Notes under the pieces: model-generated | Told to the model about the DNA's origin: nothing | The model's input: only the letters and a program-made list of their open reading frames with translations | Database searches by the model: none | Part shown: piece after piece, positions 37,284-50,300 of the stretch | Layout: each line of letters starts with the position of its first letter | Position numbering within the stretch: the stretch's first letter is position 1 | DNA from: Dysidea avara | Lineage: Eukaryota; Porifera; Demospongiae; Dictyoceratida; Dysideidae | Length of the DNA: 64,000 nt | Assembly (NCBI RefSeq): GCF_963678975.1 | Contig: NC_089273.1 | Location: 9,548,614 to 9,612,613 of the forward strand | Reading direction: 5' to 3' | Translations under genes and position numbers: made by a program

Positions 37284-38170
37284 GTTTAAGGCGTTGCCAT
37301 AAACTCTGGGCGTTGTTGACCTGATCTGTTGAACCGCATCGTTTAAGATTAGAGAAGGTATCAGTAGCGTGTATGTATAAAGGTAGTTTACTGTACGTTG
37401 TTAGCTAACTGCTTGCGCGGCTACGTGCATTAAATTACGTACTCAGGAAGCTGTGCAATTGAATTTGTCTTCATGATCGGCAGCAGGCACAATCAATTGA
37501 ATTAGCCATCCTGTAACCTAGCCTGCATCTGTCTTAATTTGCTCGGTGCAGTTTCGTCTAACTGCAAGTTTTCGTACATGTAATTAGAGTAACTTCATAC
37601 ATCAGGTTGCATGTAGCTACAAGATCACTTTGCACAAAGGAGCATAGTTTCCACCTTGTTAAGGCATCTGGTGTTTTGAGTACCGGATAACGCAGGCTAT
37701 GAATATTAGTGTATAGTGTGTTTGTGTAGCTGTGGGTATAAATATTCTTCACAATACTTAGTTTATGATATGACTTATTGTATTTATTTTGTGTGGCTGA
37801 TTATATCCAGTTATCTCAAAAATGTAATCTCAAGTGTACATTGTGGTTTTCACATCCTCATGTGATGTTACTGTAATGTTTATCTATAAAGTCACCTTGT
37901 GGAAAAGGAATTTTCAGTATTGCTCTGATTACCTTATACTTCCCACACGTTAATCATAGACAAATAGCCATAAAACTATATAATTATGTAGCTAAAACCT
38001 TTAAAGAAGGTTCTAAACTAGCTTAAATCACGTAATGTGCAGTATCAGGTATGCATATTCTAGCTCACAGGATGGAAATGAGATGTCACATTGATTTTAT
38101 ATATCCACCAACTGATATTATATTTTTGTTTCTAAGATTTCAACATTTCTAGTATGCTGTATGGGATAAT

Positions 38171-38493
38171 AAATCTAATCCAAAACAGCCAAGCTGTAAA
38201 AAAGTGTGCGGCCCTCAGAAAGGCTATGGTGAAAAAAGATGTGAAATCCAAGGTGGCGGCCAAGAAATGGCTGTGATGGTAGGTTAATGGTAAAAATTTT
38301 AATAATGACAATTCAGGTAAATTTTGTGAAGCGGCACAAAAATTCACCTGAATTGTCGTTATTAAAATTTTTACCATTAACCTACCATCACAGCCATTTC
38401 TTGGCCGCCACCTTGGATTTCACATCTTTTTTCACCATAGCCTTTCTGAGGGCCGCACACTTTTTTACAGCTTGGCTGTTTTGGATTAGATTT
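38171..38493. mobile_element. 323-bp near-perfect fold-back (giant hairpin MITE)
   Basis: Arms of 158 and 159 nt are inverted copies with a 6-nt loop (AAGCGG, 38329-38334). The outermost ~139 nt are identical, and the few differences are near the loop. Ends read AAATCTAATCCAAAACAGCC. Diverged relatives lie at 9640-9990 and 23115-23310. No target duplication is clear. Confidence 0.9.
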
Positions 38494-38654
38494 CATTTCT
38501 TTTTGTATTTGTATACCCCAAAGCCGGCATATGGCCAGCTTTGGGACTTTTTTAACCTATGTTTTTTTTCTTTATTACAGGAAGAAGAAAAGATGAAGTA
38601 GATGTACTTTAAATATTTTATCAGTAAATGTACAAATTATATATATAATACATA

Positions 38655-38774
38655 TGTGACCGGATTTGCGAAAAGGGGCCTTCCACACACATCCAATTTG
38701 CCAACTTTGACAATTGATAACTTCAGATTGGAAAGAGCTATTGCCTTGAAATTTGGGCAGTGGTGATTTCTTTG
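38655..38774. mobile_element. left half of a GTGACC-ended MITE, cut by the minisatellite
   Basis: Starts GTGACCGGATTTGCGAAAAG and follows the 10888-11120 element through CTTCCACACACATCCAAT and AACTTCAGATTGGAAA. It then passes directly into the 30-bp tandem array. No right end is found beyond the array. Confidence 0.7.
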
Positions 38775-41700
38775 CAGCTGAACTCTCTACAAGGTAATTT
38801 ATTCTAGCTGATCTCTCTACAGGGAGATTTGTTTGTAGCTGAACTATGTACAAGGTAACTTCTTCTAGCTGATCTCTCTACAGGGTGATTTGTTCGTAGC
38901 TGAATTCTGTACAGGTGATTTGTTTGCAGCTGAGCTCTTTACAAAATGGCTTCTTTGTAGCTGAACTCTCTACAAAGTAACTTCTTCTAACTGATCTTTC
39001 TACAGGGCAATTTGTTTATGGCAGAATTTTCTACAGGGTGATTTCTTTGCAGCTGAACTCTCTACATGGTGGTTTCTTTGTAGCTGAACTCTCTACAAGG
39101 TAATTTCTTCTAGCTGATGTCTCTACAGGGAGATTTGTTTGTAGCTGAACTATCTACAAGGTAACTTCTTCTAGCTGATCTCTCTACAGGGTGATTTGTT
39201 CGTAGCTGAATTCTGTACAGGTGATTTGTTTGCAGCTGAGCTCTTTACAAAATGGTTTCTTTGTAGCTGAACTCTCTACAAGGTAACTTCTTCTAACTGA
39301 TCTTTCTACAGGGCAATTTGTTTGTGGCAAAATTTTATACAGGGTGATTTCTTTGCAGCTGAACTCTCTACATGGTGGTTTCTTTGTAGCTGAACTCTCT
39401 ACAAGGTAACTTCATCTAGCTGATCTCTCTACAGGGTGATTTGTTTGTAGCTGAACGATCTACAAGGTAACTTCTTCTAGCTGATCTCTCTACAGGGTGG
39501 TTTCTTTGTAGCTGAACTCTCTACAAGGTAACTTCCTCTAGCTGATCTCTCTACAGGGTGATTTGTTTGTAGCTGAACTCTCTAAAAGGTAACTTCTTCT
39601 AGCTGATCTCTCTACAGGGTGGTTTCTTTGTAGCTGAACTCTCTAAAAGGTAACTTCTTCTAACTGATCTTTCTACAGGGCAATTTGTTTGTGGCTGCAT
39701 TTTCTACAGGGTGATTTCTTTGCAGCTGAACTCTCTACATGGTGGTTTCTTTGTAGCTGAACTCTCTACAAGGTAATTTCTTCTAGCTGATCTCTCTACA
39801 GGGAGATCTGTTTGTAGGTGAATTATCTACAAGGTAACTTCTTCTAACTGATCTTTCTACAGGGCAATTTGTTTGTGGCAGAATTTTGTACAGGGTGATT
39901 TCTTTGCAGCTGAACTCTCTACATGGTGGTTTCTTTGTAGCTGAAATCTCTACAAGGTAACTTCTTCTAGCTGATCTCTCTACAGGGTGATTTGTTTGTA
40001 GCTGAACGATCTACAAGGTAACTTCCTTCTAGCTGATCTCTCTACAGGGTGATTTGTTTGTAGCTGAATTCTGTACAGTTGATTTGTTGCAGCTGAGCTC
40101 TATACAGAATGGTTTCGTAGCTGAACTCTCTAAAAGGTAACTTCTTCTAACTGATCTTTCTACAGGGCAATTTTTTTGTGGCTGAATTTTCTACAGGGTG
40201 ATTTCTTTGCAGCTGAACTCTCTACTTGGTGGTTTCTTTGTAGCTGAACTATGTACAAGGTAATTTCTTCTAGCTGACCTCTCTACAGGGTGATTTGTTT
40301 GTAGCGAATTCTGTACAGGTGATTTGTTTGCAGCTGAGCTCTTTACAGAATGGTTTCGTAGCTGAACTCTCTAAAAGGTAACTTCTTCTAACTGATCTTT
40401 CTACAGGGCAATTTGTTTGTGGCTGAATTTTCTACAGGGTAATTTCTTTGCAGCTGAACTCTCTACTTGGTGGTTTCTTTGTAGCTGAACTATGTACAAG
40501 GTAATTGCTTCTAGCTGACCTCTCTACAGGGTGATTTGTTTGTAGCTGAGCTCTAAACAGAATGGTTTCTTTGTAGCTGAACTCTCTACAAGTTAACTAC
40601 TTCTAGCTGATCTCTGTACAGGGTGATTTGTTTGTAGCTGAATTCTGTATAGGTGATTTGTTTGCAGCTGAGCTCTTTAAGTAATGATTTCTTTGTAGCT
40701 GAACTCTCTCAAGGTAACTTCTTCTAGCTGATGCCTTTACAGGGTCACTAGTTTGTAGCTGAATTCTCTACATGGTGGTTTCTTTGTAACTGAACTCTCT
40801 ACAAGGTAACTTTTTCTAGCTCATCTTTCTACAGGGTGATTTATTTGTAGCTGAATTCTGTACAGGTGATTTGTTTGCAGCTGAGCTCTAAACAGAATGG
40901 TTTCTTTGTAGCTGAACTCTCTACAAGGTAACTTCTTCTAGCTGATCTCTCTACAGGGAGATTTGTTTGTAGCTGAACTCTCTACAGGTGATTTCTTTGT
41001 AGCTGAACTCTCTACAAGTTAACTACTTCTAGCTGATCTCTGTACAGGGTGATTTGTTTGTAGCTGAATTCTGTATAGGTGATTTGTTTTTGCAGCTGAG
41101 CTCTTTAAATAATGATTTCTTTGTAGCTGAACTCTCTCAAGGTAACTTCTTTTAGCTGATGCCTTTACAGGGTCACTAGTTTGTAGCTGAATTCTCTACA
41201 TGGTGGTTTCTTTGTAACTGAACTCTCTACAAGGTAACTTTTTCTAGCTCATCTTTCTACAGGGTGATTTATTTGTAGCTGAATTCTGTACAGGTGATTT
41301 GTTTGCAGCTGAGCCCTTTAAAGAATGGTTTCTTTGTAGCTGAACTCTCTACAAGGTAACTTCTTCTAGCTGATGTCTCTACAAGGTCACTAGTTTGTAG
41401 CTGAGCTCTCTACATGGTAGTTTCTTTGTAACTGAACTCTCTACAAGGTGACCTCTTCTAGCTGATCTTTCTACAGGGTGATTTGTTTGAAGCTGAACTC
41501 TCTACAAGGTAACTTCTTCTAGCTGATCTCTCTACAGGGAGATTTGTTTGTAGCTGAACTCTCTATATGATGGTTTCTTTGTAGCTGAACTCTCTACAAG
41601 GTAACTTCTTCTAGCTAATCTCTCTACAGGGAGATTTGTTTGTAGCTGAACTCTCTACATGATGGTTTCTTTGTAGCTGAACTCTACAACGTGATTTTTT

Positions 41701-41850
41701 CTAGCTGAACTATCTCTTTCCATAGTTGCATGAACTCCCTACAAGGTAACTTCTTCTAGCTGATCTCTCTACAGAGTGACTTGTGTGTAGCTGATCTCTA
41801 TACAGGTTTCTTATTTCTAGCTGATCTCTTGAATTCTCTTCAGGGTGACT
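38775..41850. repeat. 3.1-kb minisatellite, 30-31-bp monomer
   Basis: About 100 tandem monomers alternate two types: AGCTGAACTCTCTACAAGGT then AACTTCTTCT, and AGCTGATCTCTCTACAGGGT then GATTTGTTTGT. Higher-order blocks recur at several hundred bp (for example the CAGGTGATTTGTTTGCAGCT variants). The array ends in two copies of GACTGCTCTATTAG. A few inverted monomers recur at 50660-50740. No spacer/repeat structure of CRISPR type. Confidence 0.95.
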
Positions 41851-42006
41851 GCTCTATTAGGATGACTGCTCTATTAGAGTATCTCGATCTCGCACTTGCT
41901 GCACTAAGTTGGATTTCGTGTTATAACTCCATGGCTTTAAGTCAGATTCTTCTACACCATTGATGAGCCTTTCTAAGATGATTACTCCATCTGTACAACG
42001 ATTTTC

Positions 42007-42703
42007 AAAGCATTACCCCAAGCGGTTTATCTGGTAGGCGTGGCAAGCCTACCAGATAAACCGCTTGGGGTAATGCTTTTTTATTAGCTAATCTCGATTG
42101 CGTAATTGTTACACACTGTTGGTTTTTTCGTTGTATCTTCCTGTTTTTTAGCTTGATTTCTTTCAAACCACAAAAGGTTTGAGGTTCAATAGTTAACCTA
42201 TTCACCCACCGATTTTCACCTTCTTCCCATACACGGTTTACCCTGTAGGCGTGACAACATATTGGTGTTATTTTTCGTGAATAATCGCTCATAACTCTTT
42301 GCCTGTTTATCGTATTCCAGCCAAAGTTGGTACCGAGATGCGCCTTTATATCTCCCTTCTGTGTGCCAAATTTCAAGGCAATCGGATATGGCGTTCGAGT
42401 TTTATAGCAGTTTTTGTAAGTGTGCGACAAGAAAAAGAAAAATAAGAAGAAAAAAAAAACGAAGAAACTGAGCCAATTTTTGAAGTCGCATATCTCGGGA
42501 ACGTGCGAAGCGATTTCGCTCAAATTTGGAATGTGGAGTGCTGCAGTTGGATGGAATGTCCACAGCAAAAATCGTCTTGTTTCATCAAGGAAGCACAGAG
42601 CTACGGAGGTGCGAAAATTGCGTTTTCTTTCTTCCTGTCAATATACTCACGGGTGTTACGCGCCGGCTTCTTGGGCCGCACGACACACTACCATGTGTCT
42701 TGA
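42007..42703 (-). mobile_element. dispersed repeat with TCAAGACAC end and 73-bp terminal palindrome
   Basis: On the minus strand it begins TCAAGACACATGGTAGTG after an A and ends in a perfect hairpin (42007-42079, 33-bp arms, 7-nt loop GTGGCAA as read on plus). Related copies start with the same terminus at 8786 (+) and 45861 (-). A TC start after A and a hairpin near the 3' end recall Helitrons, but no CTRR end is seen. A 187-codon minus-strand frame across it is low-complexity in part and matches nothing I know. Confidence 0.5.
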
Positions 42704-42888
42704 TACTAGGTATGAAGCTGATAACTTGTAAAAATCCAACTTACCAATTGTGAATGACTGAGCAAAACTCATCATGTATTATCTGCACTTGCACTTCCAA
42801 TTTATTGTTTCTTTGTTTTCTATAGTAGCAAGGGAGTCATCCGCCCTAGTTTTAGCCTTTTATGTTTAATGGTCTTTGAGTTACAGTA

Positions 42889-43803
42889 TAGTACTAGGCT
42901 ATTGGTAAAACATGGAATTCCGTACCTGTCAGTTTCATCACGTGATTCATATAATTGAGTTTTTAACATGAGTGATGCATTGGCAGAGTGAATACATTTG
43001 TATCTAGCAGTAACTTCATTCTAGCATATTACATTACATTAAAACAGTGTTCCTATTAAAAGTGGATGACAACAGCGAAGCAGAGAACCTCACAGCAGAT
43101 GAACCAAACAGGAAACTGGTGCTGACTTTTACACTATTCTAGCTATGGTGCTCGTCATGCATGCTCGTCATGGTGTGTTTATTAACTGAAACTGTATGTG
43201 ATTCCTTAGCAAAATCCTGGCTGACCATGGCCACAGAAAAAATCCAGTGAATCCATGATAGAATGGCATGCTGCACTCACTGAACTACCTCTGTTCTACT
43301 ACGCTACTCGCCACTGAATTGTTGCTGTACACATGATAGCACTGAGACAGCATTGCAAGACTTTTAACGGGGCTACTTGATGTATCGCTTGCCAACCAGC
43401 TGTGCCTAAATCACGCTGAGCACCACTCTAGGCAAGAGTGTAGTGCATTTGTTGTTGTTATTGTTTTGCTAGTGGTTAGCTAAGTGTGCTGTGTGGAGTG
43501 CATGGCAGGCAGCAAATCCTTGAGCAAATCGCTTCGCCAGTCCAATTGCCACTGGTCAGTTTCTTCTCAGTGCTACAATGTCTCCTTAGTTTGCCATTTC
43601 TAATATTCCTATTGGTAACTAACCAGCTTTCTCTAACAATAATCCGATTTTCTGTACTAATGAAGAATTGACCTCTCTTCAATCCAGCATGTCTCTATTG
43701 ATTCCACCATGCCAAGGACTCTTCTGTATTACTCACATGATAAAATTAATGGATACAAAATTCTGTTCCATAATTCTGCGTTTTACCAATAGCCATAGTG
43801 CTG
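42889..43803. mobile_element. 0.9-kb TIR element (AGTACTAGGCTATTGG termini)
   Basis: Left end AGTACTAGGCTATTGGTAAAAC and right end (inverted) AGCACTATGGCTATTGGTAAAAC. ACAGT lies close outside both ends, a possible decayed duplication. No transposase. Confidence 0.5.
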
Positions 43804-44337
43804 GACAGTTGGAGCAGCATTAAATTTCAATAACTATACAATAAATAATGCAACTATACGCTTAATTGATTGATCAAATTTCATGACTGAAACACATTAA
43901 GAAGACCGGACATTGCTTATTAGAACTGGTGAACCCACAAAAGTATTTTGCTTTATCTGTAATAAAAAGAAGAAAACAATCCCAATAAAGAATTGACAAC
44001 AACAAGCTTTATTTCTATAGCATCGTAATTAAAGGTCCATAACTCACACATCTTTTACTGTACTAGCATGTGACAAAATTGTGCTCCATACACATGCACC
44101 TGTACACTATACAATATACAAACACATCCATGTACATGTCTTCACATGTCAATGTCCTTGTAATTGAGTGTAGAGGGTGTGCTGGGGTAATTACTGTGAC
44201 TTTTAATTGTGTTTGTAAATTTAGTGTCTGTGCATTAGCTGTAGATATGCAGTTTAATTATTAATTTGCACTGTACTTTTATGGCAAACACATACTGTAT
44301 GTACTTACATTGTGCCGATAAACCCCTAGGCAATATC

Positions 44338-47300
44338 ATGTCATCAGACACGTCTTTGTCACATCAAGATAATGAACCCTCAGCCAAGGGTAAAGGAAGG
44401 TATCTTGATATCCGTTCTCTTCAGAATCCCGCAGTTGAAGATGAGCCCAATGAAACAGAAGGACCTCAAAGTTTTCTAGATAGATACAGTGCAGCCCAAT
44501 CTCTCATTGGTCCAGCTGACCATGTGGACAAATCGTCTCAAAACATGGGTGTGGAGTTGGACAGTTTTCCTAAGAAAGACAATGAAACAGGTGGACAGAG
44601 TGTTGACATACCTAAAAGACCAGAGAAACACTTAACTAAGGTAAGAATAGATGTGGGTTTCCAGTTGTAGAGTATACTTTTACTAGTTAGTCATAAATTC
44701 CAGGTACTGAAAGTTGCAATGGCACAGAATTTAAGGTTCTGAATATACAAAAAAGGAGTTACTATATGGTGTAAGATGATAGTGATAATGAAACTTTCAA
44801 TTAGTATGCACATAAAATTTGAGAGGTGGAGGTTTGAACTTCAGTATACTCTGACCCTTGACTTTCTCTGAGTGACTTTTGTCCACATCAGTGTCGCCCA
44901 TCCAACACTCACATTAGTACCAAGATAAAAAAAATCTTATTCCAAGAGCAATCACAGCATGACTCTAATATAATAGAAAGTAGTTTAGCTAAGTTAGGTT
45001 GTCTTAGAGTGGTTAGGTTAGGGTGCATTCTATGTAAAAATTGCCCTGAGGATCAACCGAGTGTTGCACAGTTGCAAAGTTCCTACGAGGTGAGGGTTGT
45101 ATATATGTTATAGAGTGTATAAATAATAGATAAGTGCTTAGAATATAATTTTCTCTTATTCCGTTATTCCATTCCGCATTTTATAGCCTCCTTTCCAAGA
45201 AGAATGTTGATACTTGTAGAAAATTAATACAATGTAGCTAGGAGTGGAGGTCCCCAGTTCAAACCCAGGACAACTGATGCAGTGTTTTTTAAACTTCTCA
45301 ATGAATGTTCCATTACAGTATTTCAAATCTACACTTGGTTGATTTTCTCCTTGCTGTCATTAGTGTAAACCACTTATGAAAATTTACCTGTGTATAGGAT
45401 AACCATCATAGCTCAAAAAGTTTATTGCTTAAGAGAAATTATACAGCTGTTGTGACAAAAATATTAATATTGGCCATTTTAATTTTTGTCTGTGACTCAG
45501 TGAATGTTAATCAGATTAGTACCAAACTTTAAATGCATACGCAAATGCATCTCAAAACACCCTTAATGTATGCCGAAATTCAAGTTCAAATTCAAATTCA
45601 AATGCATCTCAAAACACCCTTCATTTTTTCTATTACAGAAAAATGAAAAAATTAAGCCAACTTGTGTGGAGGCTCTTATTTTACAAATGCATGAGACAAT
45701 TTTGCTCAAATTTGGTACATGGAGGGCAACTATATTTTAAATCATTTGAGACTATGGAGTTATTATGCATGTGTGAAATGCATTCCCTTTTTTCTATTGA
45801 TATACCCACGGTACAGTGAACCAGCTTTCTTTGCCGTGCAATGCACCACCATGTGTCTTGATATTAATATGTTAAGCTATACTAAAATACAAGTATGTAA
45901 ATTGTTTATGGTTTCATGGTGCAGGAAGTTTTGGATAATCATGAGTTTGCTAAACGTACACTGATTGATGATGGAAGCTGGACTGGACAGTCTGCCCTTC
46001 ACAAAGCTTGTAAAAGTGGATTTACTGAGTGAGTTACATGTAGTGTATGCATACAGTAAACAGTCAAATGTATACATTATGTACCTACAATACCTATGTA
46101 CCATGTAGCTAGAAACCAATAATATAAGAGTATGATGACAGAGACAGAGCATTGAACTGTGCTATAGCTGTGAAAAATGAACCGGTAAAGTAACTTGCAT
46201 ACCTTCATTTCCTCTTGCAAACTTGACTATTATTGATTGTCTAGTTTAACACATTATTAGTTCAAGGTGGGTGGCCTGCATGGAATCGCAATGGCTAAAA
46301 CTCCTTCTAGATGAGTCAGTTTCACTAGCAAAACTTTCGAGGCAGGCAATGGAAATCTTGATGAAATTACGAATGAAGCCGTTACTGCGAGGCTGATATT
46401 CATGACGATCAGACTCCAGCACACATACGGACCAGAACTGGATTCATCCAAGGCAGCATCAATGTCCATGGTGATGCCATCTTTCTGGATTAGCTGCCTG
46501 TGTTTCTCTCTTTGCACTGAGTTTAATTTCTCTGTTCAATAAGCCATATTTTCTCAAGAACACTATTCTTTCACTCATTAGCTTCAGTTTCTTCACATAT
46601 ACGCACGCATACACAAAGTGCAACCACTGAACTTATAATTAGTCACCAATCAACACAAATCACCGAGCCATTTGACTAATGCCATGGGACTTTACAGGCT
46701 GTTTTTCACAGCATATAGTGCAGTTTGACACTCTTCATCCCAATTATATATTTACCCTTGGTAATACTAGATTATGATACATATTATACACGTTTTATGT
46801 GATTATTGAAGGTAAACAAAGTAACTTTAAAATATTGCACTCTCTGTTCTAGAAATTGCATTGAGTTGTTGAAGAGAGGAGCAAATCCACATCTGAAAGA
46901 TAGTAATGGCTTTGTACCTCTACATTATGCTGCAAAATCTGGGAACTTGGAGGTTGTGAAGCTTCTAATGACCTATCATGCTGATGTTGATGATGTGTAA
47001 GTGATGCTTACAATGTACTTGAAAATATTTAATGTGTTAAGTGTTAACATAAAGACCTGCACAATATGCTTGTGTGATATTGCCCTTTCATCACATGAGA
47101 ATACATAATAATAATAGAGAAAAATGCCAATTAGGTTTGTATAAAATTATAAATAACACAATGGTTGTGTATTGTCCATATGGTGTGCATAAATGTGTGA
47201 GCATTTAGTGACATAGGTGGTGTACGTAAATTTATCCACAATGTAATATATCTTACTTCATTCCTGCTTCATTTTTAAAGTAATAATCTTGTAGCACACA

Positions 47301-50300
47301 TAATATTATGCGATATACCTTAAGGGATAGACCACAATGCAGCCAACTTTGACCTTGCATACCAAATTAAAATATCTGACTGAATTTAAGATAACCCAGC
47401 ATCCTTGAACATAAATCAAACTCACTCACACAACTGGATTGCAGGCTTAATAGACTACTGTCTAACAGTACAGTACTACTGTTTAGGTAGGGACTTCCCC
47501 AACAATGAATGGTACACACCAAGATGCTGCCTCTACTGAAAAACTACCCTAGAAACATCTTAAGGGACAAAAGTACCTTACGGAAGAGTCTTTAGCCTTA
47601 CACCTACAAAAATGTATACAATAAATAAATAAACTGTGTAAGCTCTAATATTAAATTCTAAGACATGCTGAAACCTGACTTTTGGTCTACCTGCCAGCCA
47701 GCCTGCAAGACTGACCATGCACACTTGCAAGATTGGAGGCTAAATAACTTGGTGCTTTTAGCCACTTTCGCAAACCCACCAGTGGCATGTGCCTTTTGGA
47801 GTTCCAACAAATGTTTGCTCTCTGCACCTTTCCTTTCCTTTTATTATCAACCATGCTTGTCATCATCTTCTAGGAAACCGCATCAAGGCATTAACTTTAC
47901 ATTTGTAATTTATTGTAGTGTTGATCAGACTGGTCAGACCCCATTGTGTTTTGCTTCATTTCATGGACATGAAGCAATTGTTGAGTTCCTCTTTCAGTCA
48001 GGAGCTGCTATTGATGGGAAATTCCCTGATCCAGTGGATAAAAAGCCTAATGAATTTGATTGGAAGGTATGTTAATTTGTAAGATGTTGTACCTATACAC
48101 AATATGTGAGAAGATCTGTAGTGTTATACTGTACAAATAGTACCTGTACATTTTTATACTGTCATCTGCAATTCTCATTATCATCGTGTGTTTTGTGTTT
48201 GTTTAGTCCTCTCCACTGTTTGCTAGCTGTATAAATGGTCATGTGCGAGTTGTAAAATACTTACTTGAAAATGGTGCTGATGTCACAGTTGATAAACGTT
48301 ATGGAGATGATGAGGATCGATGCCGTATTGAAGGAAATTGTCTTGTCCTTGCTATTCTGCTTGGTCAAAAGTAGGTACTGCAACTATGTCAAAGTTCACA
48401 TATACATTAAGTTACTGCACTATTTTATAGCCCTATGACACATGCTGTACACTACTACTGAGATTCCACTTTTTCATTTGGGGTAGTGGGAGAAGTCTAA
48501 AGGATGGGGGCCAACTTTAGTAATAAAAGTTACACAGTAGGCATACACAGAGAGCCTGAAATTACGGCTTTACAATGTCCTGACAAAATCTCAGAACAAC
48601 TTCAAATATATTTCACCTTGATTTGACATAATCAAAATCTGCACAGATATACGTACATGTGTATGCATGTGTACTCAGTGTTCGAATTGTAAATTTATAT
48701 GAGGGTATACTATCAAGGGCAGACCCAGGATTTTGCTAAGGGAAGGGGGGGGGGGGGGGGGGGGGGCTCACAGGTACTGGAAATCATTCCACAGTGTTCA
48801 AAGCACACTCTGCAAAATACAAAACATGAGCTTTCTAGGGGGGTCTGGGGGCATGCTCCCCCAGGAAATTTTGAAGATTAACATTCTGAGATTGAATTTG
48901 GTGGCAATATTGACTGAAATTTGTTGATAGTTCAACACTGGAAGTATATGAATGCTAATAGTATAGCTACTGAGCTAAAAAGCCAAATTATAGCTATAGT
49001 GTAAAGACCTAGACTGCTCCCCATAGAAATTTTGAAAATTAACATTCTGAGATTATAATATTTTATTTGGTGGCAATCTTGACTGAAATTTGCTGAGTTC
49101 AACACTGGAAGAAGTATGAATGCCAATAGTAGCTATATACTTTGCCACATAACAGATCTAGAATTAGTATAGTATAAGATTTGCTCAATAAAATTTTGAA
49201 AAATTAACTTTATGAGATTGCGATTTTGAATAAATGTTTATGAAAATACAATGCAAGAAGTATGAATACTATAATAAAGTCTATAAGGAAATTTTGAAAA
49301 ATTTATAACTTTTTGAGAATGATATCGGTGGTAAGTTTGACTGCCATTCACGAGAAAGATGAATACTCTTTGCAGCATCTATACCTAAAGACGGTAACTC
49401 TTTACAACCCAATTTATGATTTAGACAAATAAGCCAAGGTCGGAACGTTTTTTTTTATACAGCCCCATTTCCGGTTCCGACTAGGTAAATGTGTCACTGT
49501 TAGTTGGTACTTGCTCTGTATATACACTAGCATCATTAGCTATATGACTCTTCTTCTTCACTGCTTTAATTTTCTGCCTTTCGTCATCATCAGCTGATTC
49601 GTCACCAATTGCTTCCTTGGTAGACACATGCAGTCTACAGTAGAGGGGGTAGATAATATAGTTCTACATATAAATCTGGCTAAAGTAGATTGCATACTTG
49701 GAAAATTAACTATCACTTGTTTAATTCTAATTAATGCACACCTCATGAAAGGGAATTTTTGAGGATTGTGGGATTAGCTTCCTTGGGGGATCAATTGGCT
49801 CGAGAATCACGTTACATCAAGTAAGAATATGTCTTACTATATAGTAACTAATGTTTCATGGATGCTCTTTGCTGAGGGGTACCTACACTGTAGCTACCTT
49901 ATACTTGGCTAGCCGTGACTATCAAGGTATACTAATTTACAAAAATTGTTATCAAGGTATACTTCGTATACCCCCGTATACCCTCAATTCGAGCACTGTG
50001 TGTACTATCATTTTATGAAATGAAAAGTGGTAATGATAGCTGTTGCATACAAAAGCTACAAAGCATTGGATATTGAAAAGTAAATACATAACCAGCTGCA
50101 GAGACACACAAAAATATTTTGATACAATTTAGCTGGTGCTGACATTATGTTAGATCAACATGACATTTGATCAGGCAAATGCTAAAAATTGGTAAGAAAT
50201 TGTCTGACATCTGACTGTAATTTTAGGCACTGAATTACACAACAAATACATGATGGATATCATTATGGGGAGCATACCCCCAGGATAATGAAGCTCTGAA

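Larger units (their letters stand above)
36059..44337. other. 8.3-kb intergenic region between the two TRPA-like genes
   Basis: No supportable gene. It contains a hAT-like MITE, a 43-bp hairpin, a 323-bp fold-back, a partial GTGACC MITE, a 3-kb minisatellite, a 73-bp palindrome joined to a dispersed repeat, and a 0.9-kb TIR element. Bases 37000-37560 are less AT-rich and carry short frames, but nothing recognisable. Confidence 0.6.

Noticed and set aside
38132..38601. Two frames on opposite strands sharing the same peptide
   Set aside because: The shared peptide is a consequence of the 323-bp palindrome, not of related genes.
38775..41850. CRISPR-like array
   Set aside because: No unique spacers: the monomers are contiguous and diverged, in an animal genome. 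It is a minisatellite.
42005..42568. 187-codon minus-strand frame
   Set aside because: Partly low-complexity (phenylalanine run from an A-rich tract), ends inside a perfect palindrome, and lies within a dispersed repeat.
46257..46517. 86-codon minus-strand frame in intron 2 of TRPA-like gene 2
   Set aside because: No domain, no paralogue in gene 1, and antisense to the gene. Codon pattern not convincing.
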